A model generated the notes under the pieces. That model made no database searches. It saw only the letters and a program-made list of their open reading frames with translations, and was not told where the DNA came from. A program made the position numbers and the translations under genes. This document shows, one piece after another, positions 1 through 5,376 of a stretch of DNA of 5,865 nt (its first letter is position 1; each line of letters opens with the position of its first letter). Source of the stretch: Actinomycetes bacterium (GTDB lineage: Bacteria > Actinomycetota > Acidimicrobiia > Acidimicrobiales > Acidimicrobiaceae); contig JAKBSX010000218.1 of NCBI GenBank assembly GCA_021844725.1, positions 1 to 5,865 of the forward strand, read 5' to 3'.

Positions 1-8
1 CCGAAGGG

Positions 9-617
9 ATGGAAGTCTTTTTGGAAAGAAACCCAAAGGTAGTGCCTATGCCAGAGCAATTCAAGAATTCTGATCTACAAGACGAAAAGCCATCCAGATT
101 CTCGTTTGGGAATTTGCAAAATTATATTGGCAGTGCTTTTGCCCAGGGTTTGGACGTCATACATTTGGTGGAGGTGATAAGGGGTCTTTCCAACCCACTT
201 CACCCTGGTCAGAAGCTAATTATAGAATGGAAAACAAGAGAAGAGAGTCACAACGGACCTTCAAACGGTAAAATCTCTTTGAGCGAGTACGCACCTGAAC
301 AGAGGCAAACTCGCCTAGATCCGCAACAAATCAACAACCTTGTTATTGCCTACCAATCAGGAAATACCATCAAACAACTCGCTGCCCAATTTCAAATCCA
401 TCACACGACTGCATCAAAGATACTTGAACGCCGTGAGATTCCAAAGCGGTATCGTCCACTGGCTCCTGAACAGATAGAAACTGCAATCAAGGCCTACCGA
501 GCTGGAAGTTCTTCGAAGATGATTGGCGACCTACTCGGTGTGAACGCGAGCACAATCTGGCGAACCCTACGGCGAGAAGGTGTGAACATGAGAGATAGTC
601 AAGGGAGAGAAATATGA
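9..617 (+). CDS. Double helix-turn-helix protein (resolvase-tail type), copy 1
   Basis: A 202-residue protein with two consecutive HTH units. The first (about residues 104-145) contains IKQLAAQFQIHHTTASKIL followed by a short basic linker; the second (about 152-195) contains SSKMIGDLLGVNASTIWRTL and ends REGVNMRD. This matches the repeated HTH plus 'R(E/R)G(V/I)P-M/K-R' linker seen in the DNA-binding tails of Hin-like resolvases and related actinobacterial HTH proteins. No serine or tyrosine recombinase catalytic domain is visible; residues 1-100 are unrecognised, with a conserved NPLHPGQKL stretch. It is therefore probably a DNA-binding protein or a recombinase-derived remnant rather than an active recombinase. 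The ATG at 9 is used, but the frame is open to the window edge and no clear ribosome site precedes it, so the true start may lie outside. A paralogue lies at 5367-5831. DNA-binding role likely; biological role unknown. Confidence 0.8.
   Translation: MEVFLERNPKVVPMPEQFKNSDLQDEKPSRFSFGNLQNYIGSAFAQGLDVIHLVEVIRGLSNPLHPGQKLIIEWKTREESHNGPSNGKISLSEYAPEQRQTRLDPQQINNLVIAYQSGNTIKQLAAQFQIHHTTASKILERREIPKRYRPLAPEQIETAIKAYRAGSSSKMIGDLLGVNASTIWRTLRREGVNMRDSQGREI
168..606 (+). repeat. Direct repeat unit A (HTH gene), left copy
   Basis: Starting at the GTGGAGGT at 168, this stretch aligns with 5367-5805 at a constant 5199-bp offset, with no gap until one base is lost near the end of the right copy. The encoded proteins agree at roughly 99 of 137 residues (hand count). 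Similarity fades abruptly before the GTGGAGGT and soon after the gene's final codons. The two copies are in the same orientation and bracket all the cargo genes. Confidence 0.8.
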
Positions 618-841
618 TCGCAAGAAATACCCCAATCGGTTATACCTAGAAACATATAGTGAGAACGTTTTTTACCAGATCAATGCTACTTGATGCCGAT
701 CTGCTTTTGAACTAGATCAGAGGTCACGAGATAATTAGCTCCTTGCCGAACTCAAAGACTGTTAGACTGGCCTTTCTGAACATTTTCCAGCGTTGTACTT
801 GTTCCTCGTCGGCCATATCGGACTTAGTGAGTGCTTAGTAA
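618..841. other. Intergenic stretch, mostly unassigned
   Basis: Between the HTH gene and the HTH relic. No tRNA, terminator or recognised gene is seen. The only structured signal is a 30-codon ORF on the minus strand (724-816), listed separately. A T-run at 668-673 lacks a convincing GC-rich stem in front of it, so no terminator is called. Confidence 0.4.
724..816 (-). CDS. Possible 30-residue peptide or gene-start remnant
   Basis: An ATG at 816 opens a 30-codon frame reading MADEEQVQRWKMFRKASLTV and ending FGKELIIS. Its composition (acidic start, then alternating charged and hydrophobic residues) looks like the beginning of a real helical protein rather than random sequence. After its stop, a neighbouring frame continues TSDLVQKQIGIK before another stop, as if a longer gene had been broken by a frameshift. 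No good Shine-Dalgarno site precedes the ATG. I do not recognise the family. It could be a small protein, a decayed gene, or chance. Confidence 0.25.
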   Translation of the reverse strand: MADEEQVQRWKMFRKASLTVFEFGKELIIS

Positions 842-1054
842 CAGAGTCTCGGTGATCGGAATGTCCGCGCGTTAAGAAGCAGGACCCATTGTGTACGAGC
901 TATCTGCTGAATTCGGTAATCTCGCGCGACCGTCGCCGCTCGGCTCAAGACGGTTGGAATCGCAGATCCAACAAACGGATTATCGCCAGCGCAAGCAAGT
1001 TGGTATTTCGAACGTGGAAAAGGTAGCTCTCTCACTAACACAAGGATGGGCTAG
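842..1054 (+). pseudogene. Decayed HTH gene relic, third member of the HTH family in the window
   Basis: Three frame segments on the plus strand join into one recognisable HTH protein. Positions 845-877 read SLGDRNVRALR; 876-917 (another frame) read EAGPIVYELSAEFG; from 920 (back in the first frame) it reads SRATVAARLKTVGI, then NGLSPAQ and YFERGKGSS, with TAG at 1052-1054. Inserting a single base near 918-920 restores FGISRATVAARL, the canonical HTH pattern. The aligned part of copy 2 is KELSAQFQIHRTTVSNLLKR followed by RGVPMR and PLTPEQ. The relic is more diverged than copies 1 and 2 and lacks about four residues in the second unit. The overlapping minus-strand frame at 835-1041 is therefore taken as a shadow. 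Confidence 0.6.
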
Positions 1055-1112
1055 TGGGTACTAGAGCGGAGAAGCGCTGCAAAATCCAAAAACTATTTCA
1101 ATGCGATCTGGA

Positions 1113-1676
1113 CTACCAGTGCAATCTAAGTGCAATTAGAGCCAAGCATGTGATTACTGCTGCTCGGGCTAAATCGTTGAGTGATCCAGAGATAAGATTT
1201 GCTTTGCGTATGGCAGCCGTGTGCAAAATATGGGAAAAAGCGGCCATCTCAGCGGCTCCATGGGTTGGACCGGTCGTATCATCCAAGAATAGAACGGGAA
1301 GTTCCTCCAGCACCAGAACTCTGCCTCCCGCTAGCCCACCCGAGAGAATAAAGAGAATATCGAAAGCACCAAGCCAAGCCGCCAACAGCGGCCCTTGGCA
1401 GGCGAAAGTTGCTATTGCAGCCAAGATAGCAGCAGCTGTGAGAACACCGATCGCCTTGGCATCAAACGAAGAGACTCTAGCTTGGTTGTCTCCGTGAATC
1501 TTGTTGATTGCTAGCCATTGAATTTCAGTCACTTCGCCTAAGCGTTCATTCCAAGATGCCGTCTCGGCCGATAAGTCCCATTTATCTTTGGGTGTGGCCA
1601 AATACTTGTGATTGAGCCAGATAACGTATGGAAATGAAGGTACGATCCATAGTCCAATGAAACTTTTCCACTTCAC
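1113..1676 (-). CDS. Small membrane protein, third gene of the peptide/ATP-grasp operon
   Basis: A 187-residue protein with two adjacent hydrophobic segments (about residues 75-93 and 97-115) and a third near the C-terminus (about 168-184). In between is a soluble stretch of about 50 residues that starts with LVLEELPVLFLDD. The N-terminal 70 residues are mostly polar and probably cytoplasmic. Just before the first hydrophobic segment is RVSSFDAKAIGVL, reminiscent of the D-x-K-A entry motif of small membrane effectors such as the DUF5706/Pycsar TM family; this is a resemblance seen by eye, not a search hit. It starts with GTG, overlapping the ATP-grasp stop as GTGA, with an AGGAAG ribosome site seven bases upstream, so co-translation is likely. 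In graspetide loci the position would fit a transporter, an immunity protein or a membrane effector. Family not recognised. Confidence 0.85.
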   Translation of the reverse strand: MKWKSFIGLWIVPSFPYVIWLNHKYLATPKDKWDLSAETASWNERLGEVTEIQWLAINKIHGDNQARVSSFDAKAIGVLTAAAILAAIATFACQGPLLAAWLGAFDILFILSGGLAGGRVLVLEELPVLFLDDTTGPTHGAAEMAAFSHILHTAAIRKANLISGSLNDLARAAVITCLALIALRLHW

Positions 1677-2584
1677 GCCAATACTTCCTGGCGTGCGAGA
1701 AGCCTGAGATACGACGCCAGCGAGTCAGCGATGCCCAGAGACAGAGGACGATCAAGAAAAACCCATTCGCCTGCTTGGTTGGCTTCTAAAAACCAAATAT
1801 CGCTCGAATCGAGCATGAAATCAAATGCCGCATACCTCAGATCCATTGAGGAAAGATAGGCAGAACAAAACCGTAGCAGCTCGCTTGGTATTTCCCATTC
1901 TGTCCAAGGCGCTGAGGGTCTTGAGGTTCTCCAATCAAGCTGTGGGCTACTGCATTTTGCACCGAAGAATTTCCCACCAAACGCAATTACTCTGACATCG
2001 TCACCAGATACCGCTCGTTGAACAATAAGGGGCTGTGCGGTCCATGCAGAGTCGGGTTGCGCTAGAGCATCTTCAAGTCGATGCGTATAGACGAATCCGT
2101 CGCCAGAGAATTCAAAGTAGGCCGCCGCTAGAGACTTAACAATCGCATTGCCGTTGCTTGCAAATCGGCGAGCCTCCTCGGCAGAATTAGTAACGATCGT
2201 TTCAGGAACCGAGAAACCGACCGCGTTGGCTAGTCGAAGCTGTTCCAATTTGTTCTCGGCCCGACGAGCTGGCCACGGGTGATTGATCCAAGGGATTCGA
2301 CCATCGTCAAGGACTGAGATCCAAGCCCGCCACTGAGCACGATTGACCATCAACTCGTCGATTTTCGGAAGACTTAGTCCCCTAGTTGACCATTTCTCAA
2401 ACTGACGCCACCACACCGCTCCAATGCCCCGAATATCTCCAATAGTTGACCACGTCAACATGGTATCAGGTCGATCTGCGTTCAGACGGATAACAGGTGT
2501 TCCTGTCTCTGCTAACCGTCGGATTACATCATCAGCCGCTAGGTCACGAGTATTCGTTAGAACGGCCACGGCTGGCTCGTTCAT
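1673..2584 (-). CDS. ATP-grasp ligase, graspetide (RiPP) maturase-like
   Basis: A 303-residue ATP-grasp protein resembling the maturases that form ester or amide crosslinks in graspetides (TgmB/MvdD kind). The N-terminal domain (about 1-100) ends with GAVWWRQF and WINHP, typical of this group. K112 lies in RRAENKLEQLRLANAVGF, followed by VPETIVTN. The ATP-grasp core has K150 (AIVKSL), PLIVQRAVSGDDVRVIAFGG (R198 for phosphate contact), DWR at 217-219, D255 in YAAFDF, and E267/N269 in FLEANQAGEW, the Mg-binding strand with the NxxGxW signature of these enzymes. All key residues appear intact and the length is normal. The ATG overlaps the stop of the upstream 62-codon peptide gene (ATGA), and its own stop overlaps the membrane protein start (GTGA). 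By family, it would activate Asp/Glu side chains of the peptide with ATP and join them to Ser/Thr/Lys. A different carboxylate-amine ligase role cannot be excluded. Confidence 0.85.
   Translation of the reverse strand: MNEPAVAVLTNTRDLAADDVIRRLAETGTPVIRLNADRPDTMLTWSTIGDIRGIGAVWWRQFEKWSTRGLSLPKIDELMVNRAQWRAWISVLDDGRIPWINHPWPARRAENKLEQLRLANAVGFSVPETIVTNSAEEARRFASNGNAIVKSLAAAYFEFSGDGFVYTHRLEDALAQPDSAWTAQPLIVQRAVSGDDVRVIAFGGKFFGAKCSSPQLDWRTSRPSAPWTEWEIPSELLRFCSAYLSSMDLRYAAFDFMLDSSDIWFLEANQAGEWVFLDRPLSLGIADSLASYLRLLARQEVLA
1684..1689 (-). promoter_or_regulatory. Ribosome binding site for the membrane protein gene
   Basis: AGGAAG on the minus strand, seven bases before the GTG at 1676. It lies inside the end of the ATP-grasp gene. 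It supports the GTG as the real start and translational coupling across the GTGA overlap. Confidence 0.6.
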
Positions 2585-2769
2585 TGACCTTTGGCATCCT
2601 CACCCGTCTCAACATCGAACTTCTTGGTACCTTGGAGAGATCTAGCCGACCAACTTTTTATCCATCTGCCATCTTCGTAAACCATACTTATTTGTTCTGA
2701 TTCGATATACTTGAGCTGTGGCAAATTGGCGGAGTCAGGCCAACTGGCTAGCTCTTGAAGTAATCCCAT
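2581..2769 (-). CDS. Candidate graspetide precursor peptide
   Basis: A 62-residue peptide whose stop overlaps the ATP-grasp start (ATGA), the arrangement expected of a RiPP precursor and its maturase. Residues 16-36 hold LPQLKYIESEQ and YEDGR, reminiscent of the 'P-x-x-LrY ... Q ... DGr' leader pattern of ATP-grasp-modified precursors (TgmA type). The C-terminus, GTKKFDVETGEDAKGQ, is rich in the needed partners: T48, K49, K50, T55 and K60 as donors; D52, E54, E57 and D58 as acceptors. There is no signal peptide, no cysteine and no classic protease site. ATG at 2769 is preceded in frame by a TAA nine bases away; the ribosome site is weak (GGGTGG about 12 bases upstream). A 29-codon ORF in the same frame lies upstream. 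No precursor family can be confirmed without a search, but context and composition agree. Confidence 0.7.
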   Translation of the reverse strand: MGLLQELASWPDSANLPQLKYIESEQISMVYEDGRWIKSWSARSLQGTKKFDVETGEDAKGQ

Positions 2770-2778
2770 GAACCAATC

Positions 2779-2868
2779 TTACCACCCTCTAATTTCAGTT
2801 GACCCAAAGTAGCCCCAGAGCTCCTCTAGCAGTTTTTTCCATAGGCCATTAGAGCCTTTATATGTCAT
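2779..2868 (-). CDS. Possible 29-residue upstream peptide, in frame with the precursor
   Basis: ATG at 2868 opens a 29-codon frame reading GLWKKLLEELWGYFG in its middle and ending STEIRGW, then TAA. It is in the same frame as the 62-residue peptide; only TAA and three codons separate them. The amphipathic, tryptophan-rich sequence looks selected. No Shine-Dalgarno site precedes it, but TACATT (2877-2882, minus strand) lies eight bases before the ATG, so a leaderless transcript is conceivable. It could be a leader ORF, a second peptide, or the first part of a 94-residue precursor that a stop codon has split. It may also be chance. Confidence 0.35.
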   Translation of the reverse strand: MTYKGSNGLWKKLLEELWGYFGSTEIRGW

Positions 2869-3073
2869 AAGGGTTCAATGTAACGTGAACTAATCCGGGA
2901 TTGCATGGGAGTGGGGAGACCCAGGAAATTCTGGATATTCGATGAAAGGGTCTGCCGATAGTTCGCACGATCTGATCGTATCGAACTTAGTGCGACGTAT
3001 ATAACTTTTGCAACAAATACTCATATCAGAGATTTCACGCTTGTAATTTGTGTAAAGTGGGTGCAAACTTTTG
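2869..3073. promoter_or_regulatory. Divergent intergenic region between peptide operon and deaminase
   Basis: This stretch must hold the promoters of the leftward peptide operon and the rightward deaminase gene. No strong sigma-70 pair stands out. Weak -10-like boxes are TACATT (2877-2882, minus) and TAAAGT (3053-3058, plus), both close to their start codons, which would give short or no leaders. A 28-bp dyad lies at 2960-2987. Confidence 0.4.
2960..2987. repeat. 28-bp interrupted inverted repeat, possible operator
   Basis: Two nested inverted pairs share one centre: AGTTCG (2960-2965) with CGAACT (2982-2987), and ACGATC (2967-2972) with GATCGT (2974-2979), around a single central T. The arms differ only by one unpaired base on the left against two on the right. 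It has no T-run, so a terminator is unlikely. It sits about 90 bases before the deaminase start and 90 beyond the 29-codon ORF, a suitable place for a repressor site controlling one or both units. Confidence 0.5.
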
Positions 3074-4231
3074 ATGATATGGGTAACCGGCATGGACCAT
3101 CAAGGGAGCAATAATTCGGTTCTGAATGATCTCACAAAGTCGAAGGACGTTGCAGATATCTTCAGAATGATTCCAAAGGCTGAGCTGCACGGACACCTGT
3201 CAGGCTGTATTCGGTATACAACAATCCAGGAACTAGCCAGCCAGAATGCTCTAAAACTAGCACCTAGTGTGATGACCGACTTGCGGTCTAGTGTCACGCT
3301 CAGTAAGCCCAGCGTAACCTATTCAGGTTCGTTTCTACCATGGAAACTAGTCATTGATAAGATTACTGCCACTCCACAGTTTGCCTATCGACTTGCTTTT
3401 GAGGTGGCAGAGGATATGGCTCGAGATGGGGTTGTTTATGGTGAGCTTCGTGTGCCCGCGAAATTGCCTTTTGATGTTGACTCATTTTCTATCGCTTTAT
3501 CGGAAACAGATCGAGCTCTTCGAGATGCTTTCACGAAGTTTGGCATTGATGTGAGACTAATTATTGGGTATGAAAGACAAGGTTATGCACGCATAGGTCT
3601 ACAGAAGCAACTTCAAATTGTCGAAAGCGTGCTAGGAGAGATCGAGGCTTACAAAGATAGGCGAGTAGTGGGTTTTGATCTTTATGGGGTTGAAGACGGT
3701 TATCCGCCAGATGATTTTGTTGACCTATTTAAGATTATTCGTGCTAATGGCTATCGAGTTACAATTCATGCTGGTGAGCACGGAAGCCCTGAGAATATTG
3801 CCCAAGCCATCGAATCATTACAAGCTCAACGCATTGGTCATGCGACGCTAATTGTGCAACAACCGCGACTGTTTGATCTTATGACAGAACGCGATGTTTC
3901 CATAGAAGTATGCTTGACTTCAAACATTATGACGGGAGTTGTCAGAGATTTCGATACCCATCCGCTTCGTCAAATGGTTGACCAAGGCCTGAAGGTGAGT
4001 CTCTGTTCGGACAACACCCTTGTGTACAATACGTCACTTTCGATTGAATATGCACGTGCAGTTTGCTCAGGCCTACTTTCGGTAGAATCAGCCCTTGATA
4101 TGGTCTGTCATGCTTCGGAGATCTCATTTTTGCCAGATGATGAACGCAATAACTTGACTGCTCAGCTCAGACTTAATGCGGATTTCAAAGATCTCATAAG
4201 TCGTCGAATAGAATGCCTATTAAGTTCCTAG
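3074..4231 (+). CDS. Adenosine deaminase superfamily enzyme
   Basis: A zinc-dependent amidohydrolase of the adenosine/N6-methyl-AMP deaminase superfamily, 385 residues from this ATG, within the normal length range. Metal and catalytic motifs are present in order: H39xH41 in AELHGHLSG, H232-A-G-E235 (zinc ligand and general acid), H256 in QRIGHAT, and D313 in SLCSDNTLVYNTSLSIEYA. GFDLYGVEDGYPP matches the usual strand before HAGE. Oddities: the first motif has Ser where classical adenosine deaminases have Asp (HxHLDG), which contacts the ribose; RIGHAT replaces RIGHG; and SDN replaces SDD, a change also seen in some bacterial homologues. The substrate may thus differ from free adenosine (a modified nucleoside or nucleotide). 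Start is uncertain: TTG 3071, ATG 3074 and ATG 3092 are all possible and none has a strong ribosome site. It is divergent from the peptide operon and convergent with the GAF gene. Confidence 0.88.
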   Translation: MIWVTGMDHQGSNNSVLNDLTKSKDVADIFRMIPKAELHGHLSGCIRYTTIQELASQNALKLAPSVMTDLRSSVTLSKPSVTYSGSFLPWKLVIDKITATPQFAYRLAFEVAEDMARDGVVYGELRVPAKLPFDVDSFSIALSETDRALRDAFTKFGIDVRLIIGYERQGYARIGLQKQLQIVESVLGEIEAYKDRRVVGFDLYGVEDGYPPDDFVDLFKIIRANGYRVTIHAGEHGSPENIAQAIESLQAQRIGHATLIVQQPRLFDLMTERDVSIEVCLTSNIMTGVVRDFDTHPLRQMVDQGLKVSLCSDNTLVYNTSLSIEYARAVCSGLLSVESALDMVCHASEISFLPDDERNNLTAQLRLNADFKDLISRRIECLLSS

Positions 4232-4237
4232 CACTTA

Positions 4238-4250
4238 CTTGAACTTCAAG
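4238..4250. repeat. 13-bp dyad between convergent genes
   Basis: CTTGAA-C-TTCAAG, a perfect short inverted repeat lying in the 21-bp gap between the stops of the deaminase and GAF genes. A stem this short and AT-rich, with no T-run, is a poor terminator; it is the only structure in the gap. Confidence 0.25.
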
Positions 4251-4252
4251 CT

Positions 4253-5131
4253 TCAATCGGTTAGGGAATATATTGCCCGAATGAGTTCTATATATGGATC
4301 AAGAATTTCTGAGATAAATTCCTTGGCAGCGTTAGTATTTCGAAAATAGCGCGGACGGTTGGTGTCGAGTGTTACTACGCCCCTCAAGGCGCTTTCGCGG
4401 TTCTGTTCGTTCCAGAGTGGTATACAAATCATACTACCACCCTGATAATCTTTGAACTGATTGATCCTGACTTCCTCCCATTCACCATTTCGCATTGACT
4501 CGTCGATATTTTCAAAAACAATTATCTTTCGCTCATTGAAGCATTGTGTAGCGCCCGCATGTGGCTTTTGTTGAAAGTCGATGCTTGGCGTTTGTGGTTG
4601 CAGAAATGCCGGGTAGAAATAGTAACACCTTTTCACTCCTCCGCTTTGACCAATCGTTTTGTCATACTCGAATAGGGTGACCTTGAAATAGGTGGTTGCG
4701 AGACTATCGTGTTGAGCTCCTGTTTGATCGTTTTCAAACATTTCACAGATGGACTGTAGAACTCCATCGATGAGGTTTTTGCGAGCTTTTACGCGGTCGT
4801 GTGATTCATTTCGCGATCTTATGGAAATTATAGCTTCGCGGAATTCGCGCAGTAGGACGCATGACCTACGGGCCGCTTGTTGTAAGAGCAGGCCGCGAGT
4901 GGTAACGCCCCCCTTGCTTTCTAGTGCATCATGCCACGCTCTATGGGTAAGTACAGATTCGAGAGTAAATGCGAAGACTACGGCAGTGAGAATGACCTTT
5001 ACCCACAAATGTAGCTGTGAATTTGGCCATATATCAGTAATTGATGGACTAAGAAATGCAGCAACGAGAACAAGTAGTACAATTATCCAGTATTTGTAAA
5101 CCAGCTCTTTCCACTTGCCAACGTTCTTCAT
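4253..5131 (-). CDS. Membrane-anchored GAF-domain protein
   Basis: A 292-residue protein. Two transmembrane helices lie near the N-terminus (about 14-32, WIIVLLVLVAAFL, and about 41-59, WVKVILTAVVFAFTL), joined by a short loop. They are followed by a basic, likely helical linker (about 63-130) and a GAF-like domain (about 145-290). The GAF call rests on YQGGSMICIPLW, the strand ALRGVVTLDTNRPRYF and a closing helix ending at IYSLTD, the usual last strands and helix of the fold. No kinase, cyclase, GGDEF or nuclease domain follows, so it seems to be a sensor or effector on its own. ATG at 5131 has a GAGGT ribosome site six bases upstream that overlaps the stop of the preceding 70-codon frame, suggesting it was coupled to an upstream gene. 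Ligand unknown. The architecture resembles membrane effectors or sensors of defence islands, but that is inference. Confidence 0.8.
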   Translation of the reverse strand: MKNVGKWKELVYKYWIIVLLVLVAAFLSPSITDIWPNSQLHLWVKVILTAVVFAFTLESVLTHRAWHDALESKGGVTTRGLLLQQAARRSCVLLREFREAIISIRSRNESHDRVKARKNLIDGVLQSICEMFENDQTGAQHDSLATTYFKVTLFEYDKTIGQSGGVKRCYYFYPAFLQPQTPSIDFQQKPHAGATQCFNERKIIVFENIDESMRNGEWEEVRINQFKDYQGGSMICIPLWNEQNRESALRGVVTLDTNRPRYFRNTNAAKEFISEILDPYIELIRAIYSLTD

Positions 5132-5137
5132 TTGGTG

Positions 5138-5142
5138 ACCTC
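5138..5142 (-). promoter_or_regulatory. Ribosome binding site for the GAF protein gene
   Basis: GAGGT on the minus strand, six bases before ATG 5131. It overlaps the TGA (5141-5143) of the upstream remnant frame, typical of coupled genes, and fixes the start. Confidence 0.65.
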
Positions 5143-5353
5143 ACGGATACTTAGACAGAGGATTCAGTGCCGCCGAACAGTTATCCCAGCTTTGCGGTTC
5201 AATCCCCCATTTCCCCTGGGTGCCAATCATATCATATAGCTTCATGAACCTCCATCTTGACTGACGTTCTTTGAGTGATAAGCAATCGCAGTATGGGTGA
5301 GCGGTTGAATTCGTTGAGAAGTCTTGCGCAAGAGGAAGACCCTTTACCTCCAC
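5141..5353 (-). pseudogene. 3' remnant of a gene upstream of the GAF gene
   Basis: A 70-codon frame ending 9 bp before the GAF gene and sharing its ribosome site. It reads VEVKGLPLAQDF at the start, then HPYCDCLSLKERQSRW and KWGIEPQSWDN, and looks like real protein. The GTG at 5353 has no ribosome site, and the frame stays open upstream (ILCV before VEVKG) until a stop at 5387-5389, inside the HTH copy 2 repeat. The most natural reading is the C-terminus of a larger gene whose 5' part was lost when the right repeat arrived. VVEVKG resembles an ExK strand of PD-(D/E)xK nucleases, but this is too little to call. Family not recognised. Confidence 0.45.
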
Positions 5354-5376
5354 GACGCACAGTATCGTGGAGGTAA
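5344..5376. repeat. Perfect 12-bp inverted repeat at the copy 2 boundary
   Basis: TTACCTCCACGA (5344-5355) and its exact complement TCGTGGAGGTAA (5365-5376), with a 9-bp spacer CGCACAGTA. The right arm contains the GTGGAGGT where similarity between the two HTH copies begins; the left arm contains, on the other strand, the first codons (GTG GAG GTA) of the 70-codon remnant. It could be a junction scar, a recombination site or an operator between divergent frames. Confidence 0.7.

Noticed and set aside
9..617. Active serine recombinase
   Set aside because: Only HTH units are visible; there is no N-terminal catalytic serine domain in the readable frame.
835..1041. 68-codon minus-strand frame
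   Set aside because: It lies antisense to the HTH relic, whose family pattern is recognisable; it has no ribosome site and no protein-like features of its own.
1054..1497. 147-codon plus-strand frame
   Set aside because: Antisense shadow of the membrane protein gene, rich in Ala/Ser from the reversed hydrophobic codons, with no ribosome site.
2424..2700. Two plus-strand frames opposite the peptide and ATP-grasp genes
   Set aside because: Shadows of well-supported minus-strand genes.
2960..2987. LexA-type SOS box
   Set aside because: The GTTCG and CGAAC halves are in the reverse order and too far apart for the CGAAC-n4-GTTCG box.
2890..3093. 67-codon minus-strand frame across the divergent promoter region
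   Set aside because: It overlaps the deaminase start, has no ribosome site, and no recognisable protein pattern; plus-strand frames there look equally plausible.
4232..4252. Bidirectional rho-independent terminator between convergent genes
   Set aside because: The only dyad is short and AT-rich with no T-run on either strand.
4749..5099. 116-codon plus-strand frame
   Set aside because: Antisense to the GAF protein's linker and membrane segments; no features.
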